NCBI GenBank assembly: GCA_030698225.1
Contig: JAUYNR010000051.1
Span: forward strand, 1 to 62,608
Origin: Oxalobacteraceae bacterium
GTDB lineage: Bacteria; Pseudomonadota; Gammaproteobacteria; Burkholderiales; Burkholderiaceae_D
DNA: 62,608 nt
Direction: 5' to 3'
Shown: piece by piece, positions 37,291 to 46,848 of the stretch
Layout: each line of letters opens with the position of its first letter
Position numbering within the stretch: position 1 is the first letter of the stretch
Notes under the pieces: model-generated
Database searches by the model: none
What the model was told of the DNA's origin: nothing
What the model saw: only the letters and a program-made list of their open reading frames with translations
Program-made: the position numbers and the translations under genes

Positions 37291-39702
37291 ATGACGACTC
37301 CTACACTTACTGAACAAAGAAGCCAACTGCCGTTGTTGCCGTTGCGGGATGTTGTTGTCTTCCCGCATATGGTCATTCCACTGTTTGTTGGTCGGCCAAA
37401 ATCAATTAAGGCCCTGGAAGCGGCCATGGAACAGGGCAAGAGCATTATGCTCGCAGCGCAAAAGGCGGCTGCAAAGGACGAGCCGTCACCTGATGATATT
37501 TATGAAATCGGATGCGTAGCAAATATATTGCAGATGCTCAAGTTGCCTGACGGGACTGTCAAAGTGCTTGTAGAAGGCGCCCAGCGCGCTCGCATCCACC
37601 ATATTAGTGAGTTGGAAACACATTTTGTTGCCGATCTGACCCCTATTGAATCCGAACTGGGCGATGATTCCGAACTGGAAGCGATGCGCCGTACTATCGT
37701 TCAGCAATTTGATCAATATGTAAAACTGAACAAAAAAATTCCGCCTGAGATTCTGACATCATTAGCCGGTATTGACGACGCCGGTCGACTGGCCGATACG
37801 GTTGCTGCGCACTTGCCGTTGAAGCTCGAACAAAAACAGGTGATCCTTGAGATATTCAGCGTTGCAAAACGCCTTGAGCACTTATTGGGGCAACTCGAAG
37901 GTGAACTTGATATTCTCCAGGTGGAAAAGCGGATTCGCGGACGCGTCAAGCGCCAGATGGAAAAATCCCAGCGTGAGTATTACCTGAATGAGCAAGTCAA
38001 GGCAATTCAGAAGGAGTTGGGCGAAGGTGAGGAAGGTGCTGATTTTGATGAGCTTGAGAAAAAGGTCGTCGCTGCAAAAATGCCTAAGGAAGCCCGTGAA
38101 AAGGCGCAGAGCGAGCTCCGGAAACTTAAGCTGATGTCGCCGATGTCGGCGGAAGCTACGGTTGTTCGTACCTACATCGAGACTCTGGTTGGTTTGCCAT
38201 GGAAGAAAAAATCCAAGGTAAATAATGATTTGACCAATGCTGAAAAAATCCTCGAAGACGATCATTACGGGCTCGATAAGGTTAAAGAGCGCATTCTTGA
38301 ATATCTTGCCGTGCAGCAACGAGTTGATAAGCTGAAGGCGCCTATTCTCTGTTTCGTCGGACCTCCAGGGGTAGGCAAGACATCGCTCGGACAGTCAATT
38401 GCGCGCGCGACAAACCGGAAATTTGTTCGTATGGCATTGGGCGGGGTTAGGGATGAGGCCGAGATACGCGGGCATCGGCGCACGTATATTGGCTCGATGC
38501 CGGGCAAGATCTTGCAAAGCCTGGCCAAAGCAGGTGTGCGTAATCCATTATTCCTTCTCGATGAAGTGGATAAAATGGGAGCCGATTTCCGGGGTGATCC
38601 TTCTTCAGCTCTGCTGGAAGTGCTTGACCCCGAGCAGAATCATACGTTTGCCGATCATTATGTCGAGGTGGATTTCGATTTGTCCGATGTGATGTTTGTT
38701 GCCACATCGAACTCATATAATATTCCGCCAGCACTGCTTGACAGGATGGAAGTGATTCGCTTGTCCGGCTATACGGAAGACGAAAAGACCAGTATTGCGC
38801 AGCGATACTTGCTACCCAAGCAAATCAGGAATAACGGATTGAAGGATGAGGAGATCAGTGTTGCCGAATCCGCTATTCGTGACATCATCCGCTATTACAC
38901 CAGAGAAGCGGGCGTGCGTTCGCTGGAGCGTGAGATTTCAAAAATTTGCCGCAAAGTAGTTAAGTTGTTACTGCTCAAAAAGCAAGATAAGAAGGTTGTC
39001 GTTGCTGCGAAAAATTTAGATAAATTCCTCGGTGTTCGCCGGTTCGATTACGGTGTGGCAGAAAAGGATAATCAGATTGGCCAAGTGGTAGGACTCGCCT
39101 GGACCGAAGTTGGTGGCGAACTATTGACAATTGAAGCGGTGGCAATGCCTGGCAAGGGCGGCGTTATACGTACCGGCACACTCGGGGATGTAATGAAAGA
39201 GTCCATAGAGGCGGCACGTTCCGTGATGCGCAATCGGGCAAAAAGCCTGGGCATCAAGAACGACGTTTTCGAAAAGACGGATATCCACATCCATGTTCCT
39301 GAAGGTGCCACACCTAAGGATGGTCCGTCTGCAGGCATTGCAATGACGACAGCACTGGTATCCATCTTTACAGGAATTCCGGTGCGTGCGGACGTTGCGA
39401 TGACGGGTGAAATCACTTTGCGAGGGGAAGTGCTGCCGATTGGGGGCTTGAAGGAAAAACTGCTTGCGGCCCATCGTGGCGGGATTAAAACTGTGCTTAT
39501 TCCGGAGCAGAATGTAAAGGATTTGGTTGAGATACCTGATAATGTCAAAAATAAGCTTGAAATTATCCCGGTCCGCTGGATCGATAAGGTTCTTGAGATT
39601 GCTCTTGAGCGGCATCCCGAGCCATTGACGGACGAGGAGACAGCGGTGTCAGCCGTACCGGCTCAAAGCACTCAACCTGATACGGGTGTTGTCAAACATT
39701 AA
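37291..39702 (+). CDS. lon: ATP-dependent protease Lon
   Basis: An 803-residue AAA+ serine protease for damaged and regulatory proteins. The N-terminal substrate domain starts [16 protein letters not shown]. The ATPase has [11 protein letters not shown] and [10 protein letters not shown]. The protease domain has [10 protein letters not shown] with the catalytic serine and the lysine about 40 residues later in [10 protein letters not shown]. The start is at MTTPTLTEQ; a TTG five codons earlier was rejected. Confidence 0.97.
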   Translation: MTTPTLTEQRSQLPLLPLRDVVVFPHMVIPLFVGRPKSIKALEAAMEQGKSIMLAAQKAAAKDEPSPDDIYEIGCVANILQMLKLPDGTVKVLVEGAQRARIHHISELETHFVADLTPIESELGDDSELEAMRRTIVQQFDQYVKLNKKIPPEILTSLAGIDDAGRLADTVAAHLPLKLEQKQVILEIFSVAKRLEHLLGQLEGELDILQVEKRIRGRVKRQMEKSQREYYLNEQVKAIQKELGEGEEGADFDELEKKVVAAKMPKEAREKAQSELRKLKLMSPMSAEATVVRTYIETLVGLPWKKKSKVNNDLTNAEKILEDDHYGLDKVKERILEYLAVQQRVDKLKAPILCFVGPPGVGKTSLGQSIARATNRKFVRMALGGVRDEAEIRGHRRTYIGSMPGKILQSLAKAGVRNPLFLLDEVDKMGADFRGDPSSALLEVLDPEQNHTFADHYVEVDFDLSDVMFVATSNSYNIPPALLDRMEVIRLSGYTEDEKTSIAQRYLLPKQIRNNGLKDEEISVAESAIRDIIRYYTREAGVRSLEREISKICRKVVKLLLLKKQDKKVVVAAKNLDKFLGVRRFDYGVAEKDNQIGQVVGLAWTEVGGELLTIEAVAMPGKGGVIRTGTLGDVMKESIEAARSVMRNRAKSLGIKNDVFEKTDIHIHVPEGATPKDGPSAGIAMTTALVSIFTGIPVRADVAMTGEITLRGEVLPIGGLKEKLLAAHRGGIKTVLIPEQNVKDLVEIPDNVKNKLEIIPVRWIDKVLEIALERHPEPLTDEETAVSAVPAQSTQPDTGVVKH

Positions 39703-39720
39703 TATTCCAAGTGCGATCGA

Positions 39721-39748
39721 GAGTGAATGCATCGTAGATGCATTCTCG
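39721..39748 (+). terminator. Stem-loop behind lon (probable terminator, weak T-tract)
   Basis: A perfect 9-bp stem GAATGCATC / GATGCATTC with a 3-nt loop, followed only by TCGTTTATA. It lies about 20 nt after the lon stop. It may be an inefficient terminator. Confidence 0.4.
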
Positions 39749-39828
39749 TTTATATGAAGTCATGTAATTATTTCTTAATTGTCGGTATTTCAGGGCGATT
39801 ACCTACTATTGATTAAGTGGCAAAGCGC

Positions 39829-39858
39829 TTGACACCGACCTTTAAGGCTTGTTTTAAT
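39829..39858 (+). promoter_or_regulatory. Candidate sigma70 promoter of hupB
   Basis: A perfect TTGACA (39829-39834) followed after 18 nt by TTTAAT (39853-39858), about 90 nt before the hupB start. The spacing is slightly long. It gives hupB its own strong promoter, as usual for HU genes behind lon. Confidence 0.5.
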
Positions 39859-39948
39859 ACCGGTTGCAGGTTTTCTGTGGCGCAATGGATGCACGAAAAA
39901 AAACGATGCATAGCACTATTGCGAAATTCAACCTTTTAGGGGGATTAA

Positions 39949-40221
39949 GTGAATAAAACTGAACTAATCGAGCATATTGCCCAGTCAGCAGATATTTCCA
40001 AGGCAGCAGCAACACGCGCGCTTGAAGCATTGATTGTTGCGGTAAAAACCACGCTGAAAAAAAATGGGTCTGTCACTCTCGTTGGATTCGGTACATTCTC
40101 GGTAGGAAAACGTGCTGCGCGCATTGGCCGCAATCCGCGCACGGGTGAATCTATCAAAATTAAGGCTGCTAAAGTTCCTAAATTTAAAGCTGGCAAAGGC
40201 TTAAAAGATGCTGTAAACTAG
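39949..40221 (+). CDS. hupB: DNA-binding protein HU-beta
   Basis: A 90-residue nucleoid protein. It begins [25 protein letters not shown] and carries the DNA-embracing arm [22 protein letters not shown] with the intercalating proline, characteristic of HU. It starts with GTG, with AGGGGG 8 nt upstream. Its place after lon is conserved in proteobacteria. Confidence 0.96.
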   Translation: MNKTELIEHIAQSADISKAAATRALEALIVAVKTTLKKNGSVTLVGFGTFSVGKRAARIGRNPRTGESIKIKAAKVPKFKAGKGLKDAVN

Positions 40222-40273
40222 CTTTTTTTGGTGTGGTGACAAGCATCAAAAAATTTGGCTGACTAAGTGGCAT

Positions 40274-40349
40274 GGGTGCTTAGCTCAGTTGGTAGAGCGG
40301 CGCCCTTACAAGGCGTAGGTCGGGAGTTCGAGCCTCTCAGCACCCACCA
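40274..40349 (+). tRNA. tRNA-Val (anticodon UAC)
   Basis: A 76-nt cloverleaf with acceptor GGGTGCT/AGCACCC, anticodon stem GCGCC/GGCGT around CTTACAA, T-arm GTTCGAGCC and encoded CCA. Confidence 0.96.
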
Positions 40350-40377
40350 ATCAGTCAAGTTTTATGCAAGCAACTCA

Positions 40378-40454
40378 GGAGTGGTAGTTCAGCTGGTTAG
40401 AATACCGGCCTGTCACGCCGGGGGTCGCGGGTTCGAGTCCCGTCCGCTCCGCCA
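40378..40454 (+). tRNA. tRNA-Asp (anticodon GUC), copy 1
   Basis: A 77-nt cloverleaf with anticodon loop CTGTCAC and encoded CCA. The acceptor stem GGAGTGG/CCGCTCC contains one G-T pair. It differs from the next copy at that single base. Confidence 0.96.
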
Positions 40455-40467
40455 GAGTTTTAATATA

Positions 40468-40544
40468 GGAGTGGTAGTTCAGCTGGTTAGAATACCGGCC
40501 TGTCACGCCGGGGGTCGCGGGTTCGAGTCCCGTCCACTCCGCCA
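40468..40544 (+). tRNA. tRNA-Asp (anticodon GUC), copy 2
   Basis: Identical to copy 1 except that the 3' acceptor strand reads CCACTCC, making a full T-A pair in place of the G-T pair. It lies 13 nt after copy 1, in the same transcript. Confidence 0.96.
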
Positions 40545-40547
40545 GAA

Positions 40548-40579
40548 CAAAAAAAGGCGAACGAAAGTTCGCCTTTTTT
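40548..40579 (+). terminator. Rho-independent terminator of the tRNA-Val-Asp-Asp operon
   Basis: The stem AAAGGCGAAC / GTTCGCCTTT with a GAAA loop, followed by TTTTTTC, begins just after the last CCA. Confidence 0.9.
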
Positions 40580-40621
40580 CACATTCGGCGTCTTTTTTGA
40601 AATTTGTCTGATTGGTCGACC

Positions 40622-42568
40622 ATGCTAGAGTTTATCCGTGCCCACAAGCGCCTGACGCAGTTATTGTTGTTACTCTTCATTATTCCTTCTTTCGCTTTTG
40701 TGGGGCTTGAAGGGTACAGTCGTTTTGGAACGGACAGTAATGTTGTCGCCAAAGTGGCAGGATCCTCTATTACAAAGCAGGAATTTGAAGCTGCCCAGCG
40801 GGAGCAAATGGAGCGTTTCAGGCAAATGCTTGGAGCACAATTCGATCCAAAGATGATGGATACTCCGGAAATGCGACAAAGCGTGCTGGATAATCTAATT
40901 GCGCAACGTGCATTATTGGCTGAACTGTCAAACAAGAAGCTGTCGGTCTCCGACCAGTCATTGCAACAGGAAATTCTATCTATGCCGGTTCTGACTTCTT
41001 CTGATGGAAAGTTCGACCGGGAACGTTATAGGTCACTCCTTGCAGCACAGGGCTTAACGCCGTCTGCTTATGAAGCCAGTTTACGCCAGGAATTGGCTTT
41101 AAAGCAGCTCAACAACGCCATACAATCAAGTGCGTTCGCGCCAAAAGCTGTAGTTGCCCGTTTGACTGGAATCGCAGCCCAGGAGCGAGAAATTCAACAG
41201 CTTGATTTCAAGGCTGCTGATTTCAGTTCCCAGGTAAAAATCACTGATGAAATGCTGCAGTCCTATTACAAGAATAATTCGGCCCAGTATGTAATTCCTG
41301 AACAATTAAAGATTGAGTATGTCATTTTGAACGGTGCCGCAGTTGAATCGCAGTTGTCGATCACCGACGCCGACATAAAGTCTTATTACGAGCAAAATGC
41401 ACAACGCTATACCGTGGACGAGCAGCGACGTGCCAGCCATATTCTGATTGCGATTAAGGAAGATGCTTCGCCGGCGGAGGTGTCGGCGGCAAAGGCTAAA
41501 GCGGAAAATCTGCTAACGCAACTGCGCAAGAATCCGGCAGAATTTGCCAGGATTGCCAAGGAGAATTCCCAGGATCCCGGTTCGGCAGAACGCGGTGGCG
41601 ACCTTGATTTCTTCAGCCATGGGATGATGGTCAAGCCATTTGAAGAGGCAGCTTATAAGCTTAAGCAGGGTGAAATCAGCGACGTCGTCCGATCCGATTT
41701 TGGTTTTCATATCATTCAGGTAACTGCCATCAAGCCGGCTTCTGTCAAGTCGCTGGACGAAGCCAGGGCCGAGATAGCCGCGGAAATTAAAAAGCAGCTG
41801 GCAGCAAAGAAGTATGCGGAAATGGCGGAAGTCTTCAGCAATACCATCTATGAGCAGTCAGACAGCTTGAAGCCAGTGGCTGATAAACTGAAACTGACGG
41901 TTGAGACTGCATCCAATGTGGCGCGCCAGCCTGACGATGCTGCCGGCAAAAATGCTGCGTTTAGTAATCCGAAATTCCTCCAGGCTTTGTTTTCTGATGA
42001 CGCAATTAAGAACAAGCACAATACCGAGGCAGTGGAAATTGCTCCGAATACCTTGATATCAGGGCGCGTGGTCGAATACAAACCGACTGGCAAGCGTCCC
42101 TTTGACGAGGTGCGCACCATGGTGCAGGAGCGTGTAAGGCAAATTGAAACCCGGAATCTGGCCAGAAAAGCCGGTGAATCCAGGCTGGCATCCTTGCAAA
42201 AGAGCCCTGATGATGCCGGTTTCAGTGCTGTAAAAGTCGTTTCCAGGGCGAAATCTGGTCTGGATAATGCTGCACTGGTTGCCATAATGAAAGCTGACGT
42301 GTCTAAATTGCCGGCATTCGTTGGGGTCGATTTGCCAGGCCAAGGGTATACAATTTACCGTATCAATAAAGTAACTGAGCCTGCTGTTGTGGACGAAACG
42401 CGCCGGAAAGCGGAGCAGCAGCAAATCTCTACCGCCTTGGCTCAGCAAGAAATGCTCGCTTATATTGACTATTTGAAGCAGAAATCGAAAGTTGAAATAT
42501 TGCAACCTGTCGTACCCAAAAGCAGTGATGGGCAGGACAAGGTAGCCCCCATTTCTGCATCCAATTAA
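40622..42568 (+). CDS. ppiD: Periplasmic folding chaperone / peptidyl-prolyl isomerase PpiD
   Basis: A 648-residue inner-membrane-anchored chaperone. One membrane segment lies near the N-terminus (RLTQLLLLLFIIPSFAFVGLEGYSR), followed by a SurA-like N domain. A single parvulin domain is at about residues 265-360 (ARRASHILI..., GGDLDFFSHGMMVKPFEEAAY, DFGFHIIQV), with a long C-terminal domain after it. The start MLEFIRAHKR matches the family; a TTG six codons earlier is possible. It sits downstream of hupB and the tRNAs, as in many betaproteobacteria. Confidence 0.93.
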   Translation: MLEFIRAHKRLTQLLLLLFIIPSFAFVGLEGYSRFGTDSNVVAKVAGSSITKQEFEAAQREQMERFRQMLGAQFDPKMMDTPEMRQSVLDNLIAQRALLAELSNKKLSVSDQSLQQEILSMPVLTSSDGKFDRERYRSLLAAQGLTPSAYEASLRQELALKQLNNAIQSSAFAPKAVVARLTGIAAQEREIQQLDFKAADFSSQVKITDEMLQSYYKNNSAQYVIPEQLKIEYVILNGAAVESQLSITDADIKSYYEQNAQRYTVDEQRRASHILIAIKEDASPAEVSAAKAKAENLLTQLRKNPAEFARIAKENSQDPGSAERGGDLDFFSHGMMVKPFEEAAYKLKQGEISDVVRSDFGFHIIQVTAIKPASVKSLDEARAEIAAEIKKQLAAKKYAEMAEVFSNTIYEQSDSLKPVADKLKLTVETASNVARQPDDAAGKNAAFSNPKFLQALFSDDAIKNKHNTEAVEIAPNTLISGRVVEYKPTGKRPFDEVRTMVQERVRQIETRNLARKAGESRLASLQKSPDDAGFSAVKVVSRAKSGLDNAALVAIMKADVSKLPAFVGVDLPGQGYTIYRINKVTEPAVVDETRRKAEQQQISTALAQQEMLAYIDYLKQKSKVEILQPVVPKSSDGQDKVAPISASN

Positions 42569-42581
42569 TTCAGATGCTGAT

Positions 42582-42612
42582 AAAAAAAACCGCTCGATGA
42601 GCGGTTTTTTTA
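42582..42612. terminator. Bidirectional terminator between ppiD and selU
   Basis: An 8-bp stem AACCGCTC / GAGCGGTT with A-run on the left and T-run on the right, so it works on both strands. It is placed at the end of ppiD. Confidence 0.9.
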
Positions 42613-42705
42613 TTTCCCCAGTCGGCTGCCAGAGGTTTGCGTGATTCTTTCGCCGGATCGTTCGAACGACGGTAATGCAGTTGCTGAGCCCTTCATCGAA
42701 TCGTA

Positions 42706-43767
42706 TCAAGACAAGTCAACCAATTGCCGTGCTGCACACTGCAAGGAGTCAAAATCGATGCCAGTCAATTCCAGTATTCGCGCCTGACCGTATTGATCGA
42801 AGTTGCGCTGGATCGAGCGCTTATAAGCGGGGTCATAATGCTCTGCCAGCAGTTCCGCGACCAGGGATTCCATGTCGCCCGACAGCGCATGCAGATGCCA
42901 GCGTGCGATTTTTTCCTTGCCATGCAAACCTACCAGACAGTCCAGCTGCGTGTTCAATTTATCGGGGGCAGCGATGAAATGCGCATAATCCTCGACCAGT
43001 AATTTGATGCGGTTTTCTTGTGACAGCTGCAACGCAATGCAGGGTGAAATGCGCATCCTTTCCATCAATAAATCCGGTATCCGGACGTTTCCAACTTTCT
43101 TGCTTTCGGATTCGATAAATACCACTTGTCCGGGATTGAACTGGCGCAACGTTTGCCACAGGCGGCTCTCAAACATCTTTTGTGAAGGCTGCGGCTGCAG
43201 CGGCAGGTGTCCCAGCACGGAGCCCCGGTGCTCGGCCAACTGTTCCAGATCAAGCACTTGCACACCTTGCTGCGCGAGTACTTGCAACAAGCGGCTTTTG
43301 GCGCTGCCGGTGGTGCCGCACAAGACCTGAAAGGAAAATTGCGAGGCGATTTCGCCCAGTGTGGCGTTTACGTGCCGGCGATACTCCTTGTAACCGCCAT
43401 CCAGCTGCACTGCAGGCCAGCCGATCTTGGCCATGATGTGGGCCAGTGCTCCGCTGCGGTTGCCGCCGCGCCAGCAATAAATCAGGGGTGCCCAATCGCG
43501 CGGTTTGTCCAGGAACAGGGTTTCAATGTGCTCGGCGATATTCTTTGCCACCAATACTGCGCCGGCTTTCTTGGCTTCGAATGCATTCACCTGTTTGTAC
43601 AGAGAGCCGATCCGTTGACGCTCTTCATTGTTCAGAACCGGGCAATTGATGGCGCCGGGGATATGGTCTTCGGCAAATTCGGCCGGGCTTCGAACGTCGA
43701 TGATGGCATCGAATTTGTCCAGCGCCGGCAATATTTCGGCAAAAGGGAGCAGGGCAGGATACTTCAT
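42706..43767 (-). CDS. selU: tRNA 2-selenouridine synthase
   Basis: SelU (MnmH/YbbB) replaces sulfur by selenium in 2-thiouridine at the wobble position, via a geranylated intermediate, using selenophosphate. The 353-residue protein has an N-terminal rhodanese domain with the catalytic Cys in YCWRGGNRSGA, and a C-terminal P-loop domain with LCGTTGSAKSRLL. It implies that the organism makes selenophosphate through SelD, which is not in the window. It lies 5 nt after tesA on the same strand. Confidence 0.94.
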   Translation of the reverse strand: MKYPALLPFAEILPALDKFDAIIDVRSPAEFAEDHIPGAINCPVLNNEERQRIGSLYKQVNAFEAKKAGAVLVAKNIAEHIETLFLDKPRDWAPLIYCWRGGNRSGALAHIMAKIGWPAVQLDGGYKEYRRHVNATLGEIASQFSFQVLCGTTGSAKSRLLQVLAQQGVQVLDLEQLAEHRGSVLGHLPLQPQPSQKMFESRLWQTLRQFNPGQVVFIESESKKVGNVRIPDLLMERMRISPCIALQLSQENRIKLLVEDYAHFIAAPDKLNTQLDCLVGLHGKEKIARWHLHALSGDMESLVAELLAEHYDPAYKRSIQRNFDQYGQARILELTGIDFDSLQCAARQLVDLS

Positions 43768-43771
43768 ATGC

Positions 43772-44389
43772 TCACTTGATCAAAAGGGGTTTAAGGTATG
43801 GCCAGACATTATCAAGCATGATCGGATGTGCTTGGGCGTTTGGATGTATGCGGTCGGGCTGAAGCAGTTCCGGCCGGTCGGCGACCCCGGCAAGCAGAAA
43901 TGGCGCTAGAGCCGACCTGGTTTCCTTGGCCAGTTTCGGGTACAGGGCCGAAAACCGGTCTGTGTAATCCCGGCCATAGTTGGGCGGAATTTGCATTCCA
44001 ACCAGAAGCACTTTGGCCCGGGATTTTTTAGCTGCGTTAATCATGCTGCGGAAGTTTTCCTCCGATGCCCTGATCGACAAGCCGCGCAAGCCGTCGTTGC
44101 CGCCCAATTCAATCACGACCACAGCGGGACGCTGTTTTTCCAGCAAGGCGCCAAGACGGCTTTTGCCACCGCTGCTGGTTTCGCCGCTAATGCTGGCGTT
44201 AATGACGACGGCATCGATATTTTCGGCTTTCAGGCGCTTTTCGAGCAGCGACACCCAGCCGGTTCCGCGCGCCATGCCATATTCAGCGGACAGGCTATCG
44301 CCTAGCACTAGTATCGTTTTTGATGCAGAATGTGCACCTGACGCGAACAGGGTCAGCCACACTAGTATTGCGGCTCTGAATATTCGCAT
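43772..44389 (-). CDS. tesA: Arylesterase / acyl-CoA thioesterase I (GDSL, TesA-like), secreted
   Basis: A 205-residue SGNH hydrolase. A signal peptide (MRIFRAAILVWLTLFASGAHS) is followed by VLGDSLSAEYGM with the nucleophile Ser, ELGGNDGLRG with the oxyanion Asn, and DRIHPNAQAH with the catalytic Asp and His. The start was chosen to fit the signal peptide; the frame extends into the divergent ABC gene and is not coding there. The tesA-ybbA divergent pair is also found in E. coli. Confidence 0.92.
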   Translation of the reverse strand: MRIFRAAILVWLTLFASGAHSASKTILVLGDSLSAEYGMARGTGWVSLLEKRLKAENIDAVVINASISGETSSGGKSRLGALLEKQRPAVVVIELGGNDGLRGLSIRASEENFRSMINAAKKSRAKVLLVGMQIPPNYGRDYTDRFSALYPKLAKETRSALAPFLLAGVADRPELLQPDRIHPNAQAHPIMLDNVWPYLKPLLIK

Positions 44390-44420
44390 TAAACCTTCCA
44401 ACCATCCACTATTTCTCTGC

Positions 44421-45110
44421 ATGCCTGATCTTTCACTGCTTGCGCCAGCGATTGTCGCTGACAACCTTGCCAAACGCGTCGCGGATGCGGCGGGTGAGCT
44501 GACTATTTTGCATGACATCAATTTTACCGTGCCGGCCGGGCAGACGCTCGCAATTGTGGGGGCGTCCGGGTCTGGCAAGTCCACTTTGCTGGGCTTGCTG
44601 GCGGGCTTGGACACACCGTCGAATGGTACGGTCCGGCTTGATGGGACTGATATTTTCGCGCTGGACGAGGATGGTCGGGCTCTCTTGCGCAAGCAAAAAA
44701 TCGGCTTTGTATTCCAGTCGTTCCAGCTGCTGGCGCATCTGAATGCGCTGGAAAACGTCATGCTGCCGCTGGAACTGCGCGGCGATTATGCCGCAAGAAG
44801 CAAGGCTGAGGCGATGTTGGGCCGGGTCGGTTTATCCGGCCGCTTGAAACATTTTCCGAAATACCTGTCCGGCGGCGAGCAACAGCGGGTCGCCCTGGCG
44901 CGTGCCTTCGTGACTGAACCGCCGCTGCTGTTTGCCGATGAGCCGACCGGCAGCCTGGATGCGGTGACCGGGGAGGCTGTGATCCAACTGATGTTTGACT
45001 TGAACCGGGAGCGCCATTCGACCCTGGTGCTGGTTACGCACGATAGCCTGATTGCTGCCAGATGCGAGCGCACGATTACCATTGCAGCCGGCAGGCTGCT
45101 GCCTGCGTAG
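44421..45110 (+). CDS. ABC transporter ATP-binding protein (YbbA-like)
   Basis: A 229-residue LolD/MacB-type ATPase with Walker A IVGASGSGKST, Q-loop FVFQSFQLL, signature YLSGGEQQRVALARA and Walker B LLFADEPTGSLD. The start MPDLSLLAP was placed 31 nt from tesA; the frame opens much earlier but that part is antisense to tesA. The permease usually paired with it (ybbP) is not next to it here: the nnr gene converges instead. It must therefore work with a permease elsewhere, or has lost it. Confidence 0.9.
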   Translation: MPDLSLLAPAIVADNLAKRVADAAGELTILHDINFTVPAGQTLAIVGASGSGKSTLLGLLAGLDTPSNGTVRLDGTDIFALDEDGRALLRKQKIGFVFQSFQLLAHLNALENVMLPLELRGDYAARSKAEAMLGRVGLSGRLKHFPKYLSGGEQQRVALARAFVTEPPLLFADEPTGSLDAVTGEAVIQLMFDLNRERHSTLVLVTHDSLIAARCERTITIAAGRLLPA

Positions 45111-45119
45111 GGAAGCCGG

Positions 45120-46652
45120 TCAGCGTACTGCGCCGTACTGCTTGCTCAGGCGATTCAGGCTGCGGCGCACCAGCGGAATCAGTTCGCTTGCGGTCAGCCC
45201 GATCGGCCCCTGTCCTGCGGCAACCAGTTCATCGGCTGCATTGCCATGCAGCCAGACTGCCGCGATTGCGGCCTCCCATTCCGGCCACCCTTGCGCCAGC
45301 AGCGCACCGATGATGCCGGCCAGCACATCGCCGGTGCCGGCGCTGGCCAAGCCCGGATTGCCGGTAGGATTAATCACGATATTGTCCTGCGGATCGGCAA
45401 TGATCGATCCCGATCCCTTGAGCACGATGATGGCGTGGTATTTGTGTGCCAGGCGGCGCGCAGCGGCAATCCGATCGGCCTGGATGTCGGCGCTGGGTAT
45501 GCCAAGCAGGCGCGCGGCTTCCAGCGGATGCGGCGTCATGATGGCGGTTGCAGTGCGCAGCACCAATGCTTGCTGTAACGCCGGGTCGGCCGCGATCAGG
45601 TTTAGCGCATCCGCATCGAGTACCAGTCTCGCATCGGATTGCAGCGCTTTACGCAGTGCCGCAAGCGCGGCATCGGAGCTCCCCAGCCCCGGCCCGATTA
45701 CTGCGGCAGCGCCGAAAACGCATTGCGCCGCGGGCCGGCACATCAGTTCCGGTTGCGCGCTGTCGAAGGCCGGCGCCGCGTCGATGAATCCGGCGATAAC
45801 CCGACCTGCGCCGCTCTGGATTGCCGCACGTCCGGACAGTACCGGCGCACCATGCATCCCTGTCGCACCGCCGACGATGACGACATCGCCATTGCTGCCT
45901 TTGTGCGAGTTATGGCGGCGTACCTGCAACGCGCGGTTAAATTCTGCCACCGTAGCCAGATGCATGTTGGAGCGATTGCAATTGAAATGCCGCGGGTCGA
46001 TATCCAGTGCGGCGACGGTAACCGCGCCAGCACAATCACGGCCGTCACAGGTGTGCAGGCCGGGCTTGTCGGCGATGAAAGTGATGCTTTGCTGCGCGCA
46101 GACGGCAACGCCTGAATTGCCGGCGCCGACGATCGTGCCGGTGTCTGCGTCCAGTCCGCTTGGAATGTCGAGCGCCAGCACCGGGCAGGCAAGCCGGTTG
46201 ATGCTTTCAATCAGGCTGCGGTAGGCACCGGCAATCGGGCGCGCCAAGCCGATGCCGAATAAGCCATCGACAATCATCGCCCATTGGATGGTGGGGATTT
46301 CCGGAATAAATGCAGCGTCCCTGAACACTGCCGCGCTGTCCCGTGCGCGTTGCAACGCATGTTGCGCATCCTTTGACGACGGCGTCGAACCGGCGATCAG
46401 GGCGGTGACAGCAATCCCGTTTTGCGCCAGTTGGGCGGCGACTTCGAGCGCATCGCCGCCATTGTCGCCCGGGCCTACCAAAATCAGCACCTGCACTCCG
46501 GACGGCGCTGGTTCCAGCATGGTCATGGCGGCGCTGGCTGCAGCTTGTCCGGCCCGATGCATCAGCGCACCGCCCGGCAGTTCGGTCAGGGCGGCCTGTT
46601 CGATCCGGCGGATTTCGGCAATCGAATACAGTAGGTGTCGGGTTGGCATCAA
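45120..46652 (-). CDS. nnr: Bifunctional NAD(P)H-hydrate repair enzyme Nnr
   Basis: A 510-residue metabolite-repair enzyme. The N-terminal half (about 1-215) is the NAD(P)HX epimerase with VGPGDNGGDALEVA. The C-terminal half is the ADP-dependent dehydratase with VGGATGMHGAPVLSGRAAIQSGAG, and the nucleotide-binding NPTGNPGLASAGTGDVLAGIIGALLAQG. It converges on the ABC gene with a gap of only 9 nt. Confidence 0.94.
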   Translation of the reverse strand: MMPTRHLLYSIAEIRRIEQAALTELPGGALMHRAGQAAASAAMTMLEPAPSGVQVLILVGPGDNGGDALEVAAQLAQNGIAVTALIAGSTPSSKDAQHALQRARDSAAVFRDAAFIPEIPTIQWAMIVDGLFGIGLARPIAGAYRSLIESINRLACPVLALDIPSGLDADTGTIVGAGNSGVAVCAQQSITFIADKPGLHTCDGRDCAGAVTVAALDIDPRHFNCNRSNMHLATVAEFNRALQVRRHNSHKGSNGDVVIVGGATGMHGAPVLSGRAAIQSGAGRVIAGFIDAAPAFDSAQPELMCRPAAQCVFGAAAVIGPGLGSSDAALAALRKALQSDARLVLDADALNLIAADPALQQALVLRTATAIMTPHPLEAARLLGIPSADIQADRIAAARRLAHKYHAIIVLKGSGSIIADPQDNIVINPTGNPGLASAGTGDVLAGIIGALLAQGWPEWEAAIAAVWLHGNAADELVAAGQGPIGLTASELIPLVRRSLNRLSKQYGAVR

Positions 46653-46743
46653 GGCTTTCGCTAAATTGCGATCGGGAATTGCAGCACTTTCAATTCTGAG
46701 CGGTACATTTGCTATCGAAGTGCTGGATGGTAATTGTCATTAT

Positions 46744-46822
46744 GAAAATACTATGGCTAGGTATATTTGTTATCGCAATGAAACATTGCGGGAATGGTGA
46801 TAAAAATGCATATACTCCCATG
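46744..46822 (+). repeat. Dispersed AT-rich stem repeat, copy 4
   Basis: Left arm GAAAATACTATGGCTAGGTAT, central perfect hairpin CGCAATG-AAA-CATTGCG at 46774-46790, exactly 20 nt after GCGG, then ATACTCCC. It lies between nnr and dadA; a 3' hairpin role would need plus-strand transcription here. Confidence 0.65.
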
Positions 46823-46848
46823 TTAATTTGTTTCAAATAACAATTGCA

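Noticed and set aside
40267..40611. 114-codon plus-strand frame across the tRNA cluster
   Set aside because: It is the translation of three tRNA genes and a terminator; its internal repeat is just the duplicated tRNA-Asp.
43980..44420. Long N-terminal extension of the YbbA-like ATPase
   Set aside because: It is antisense to tesA; the ATPase family starts near residue MPDLS.
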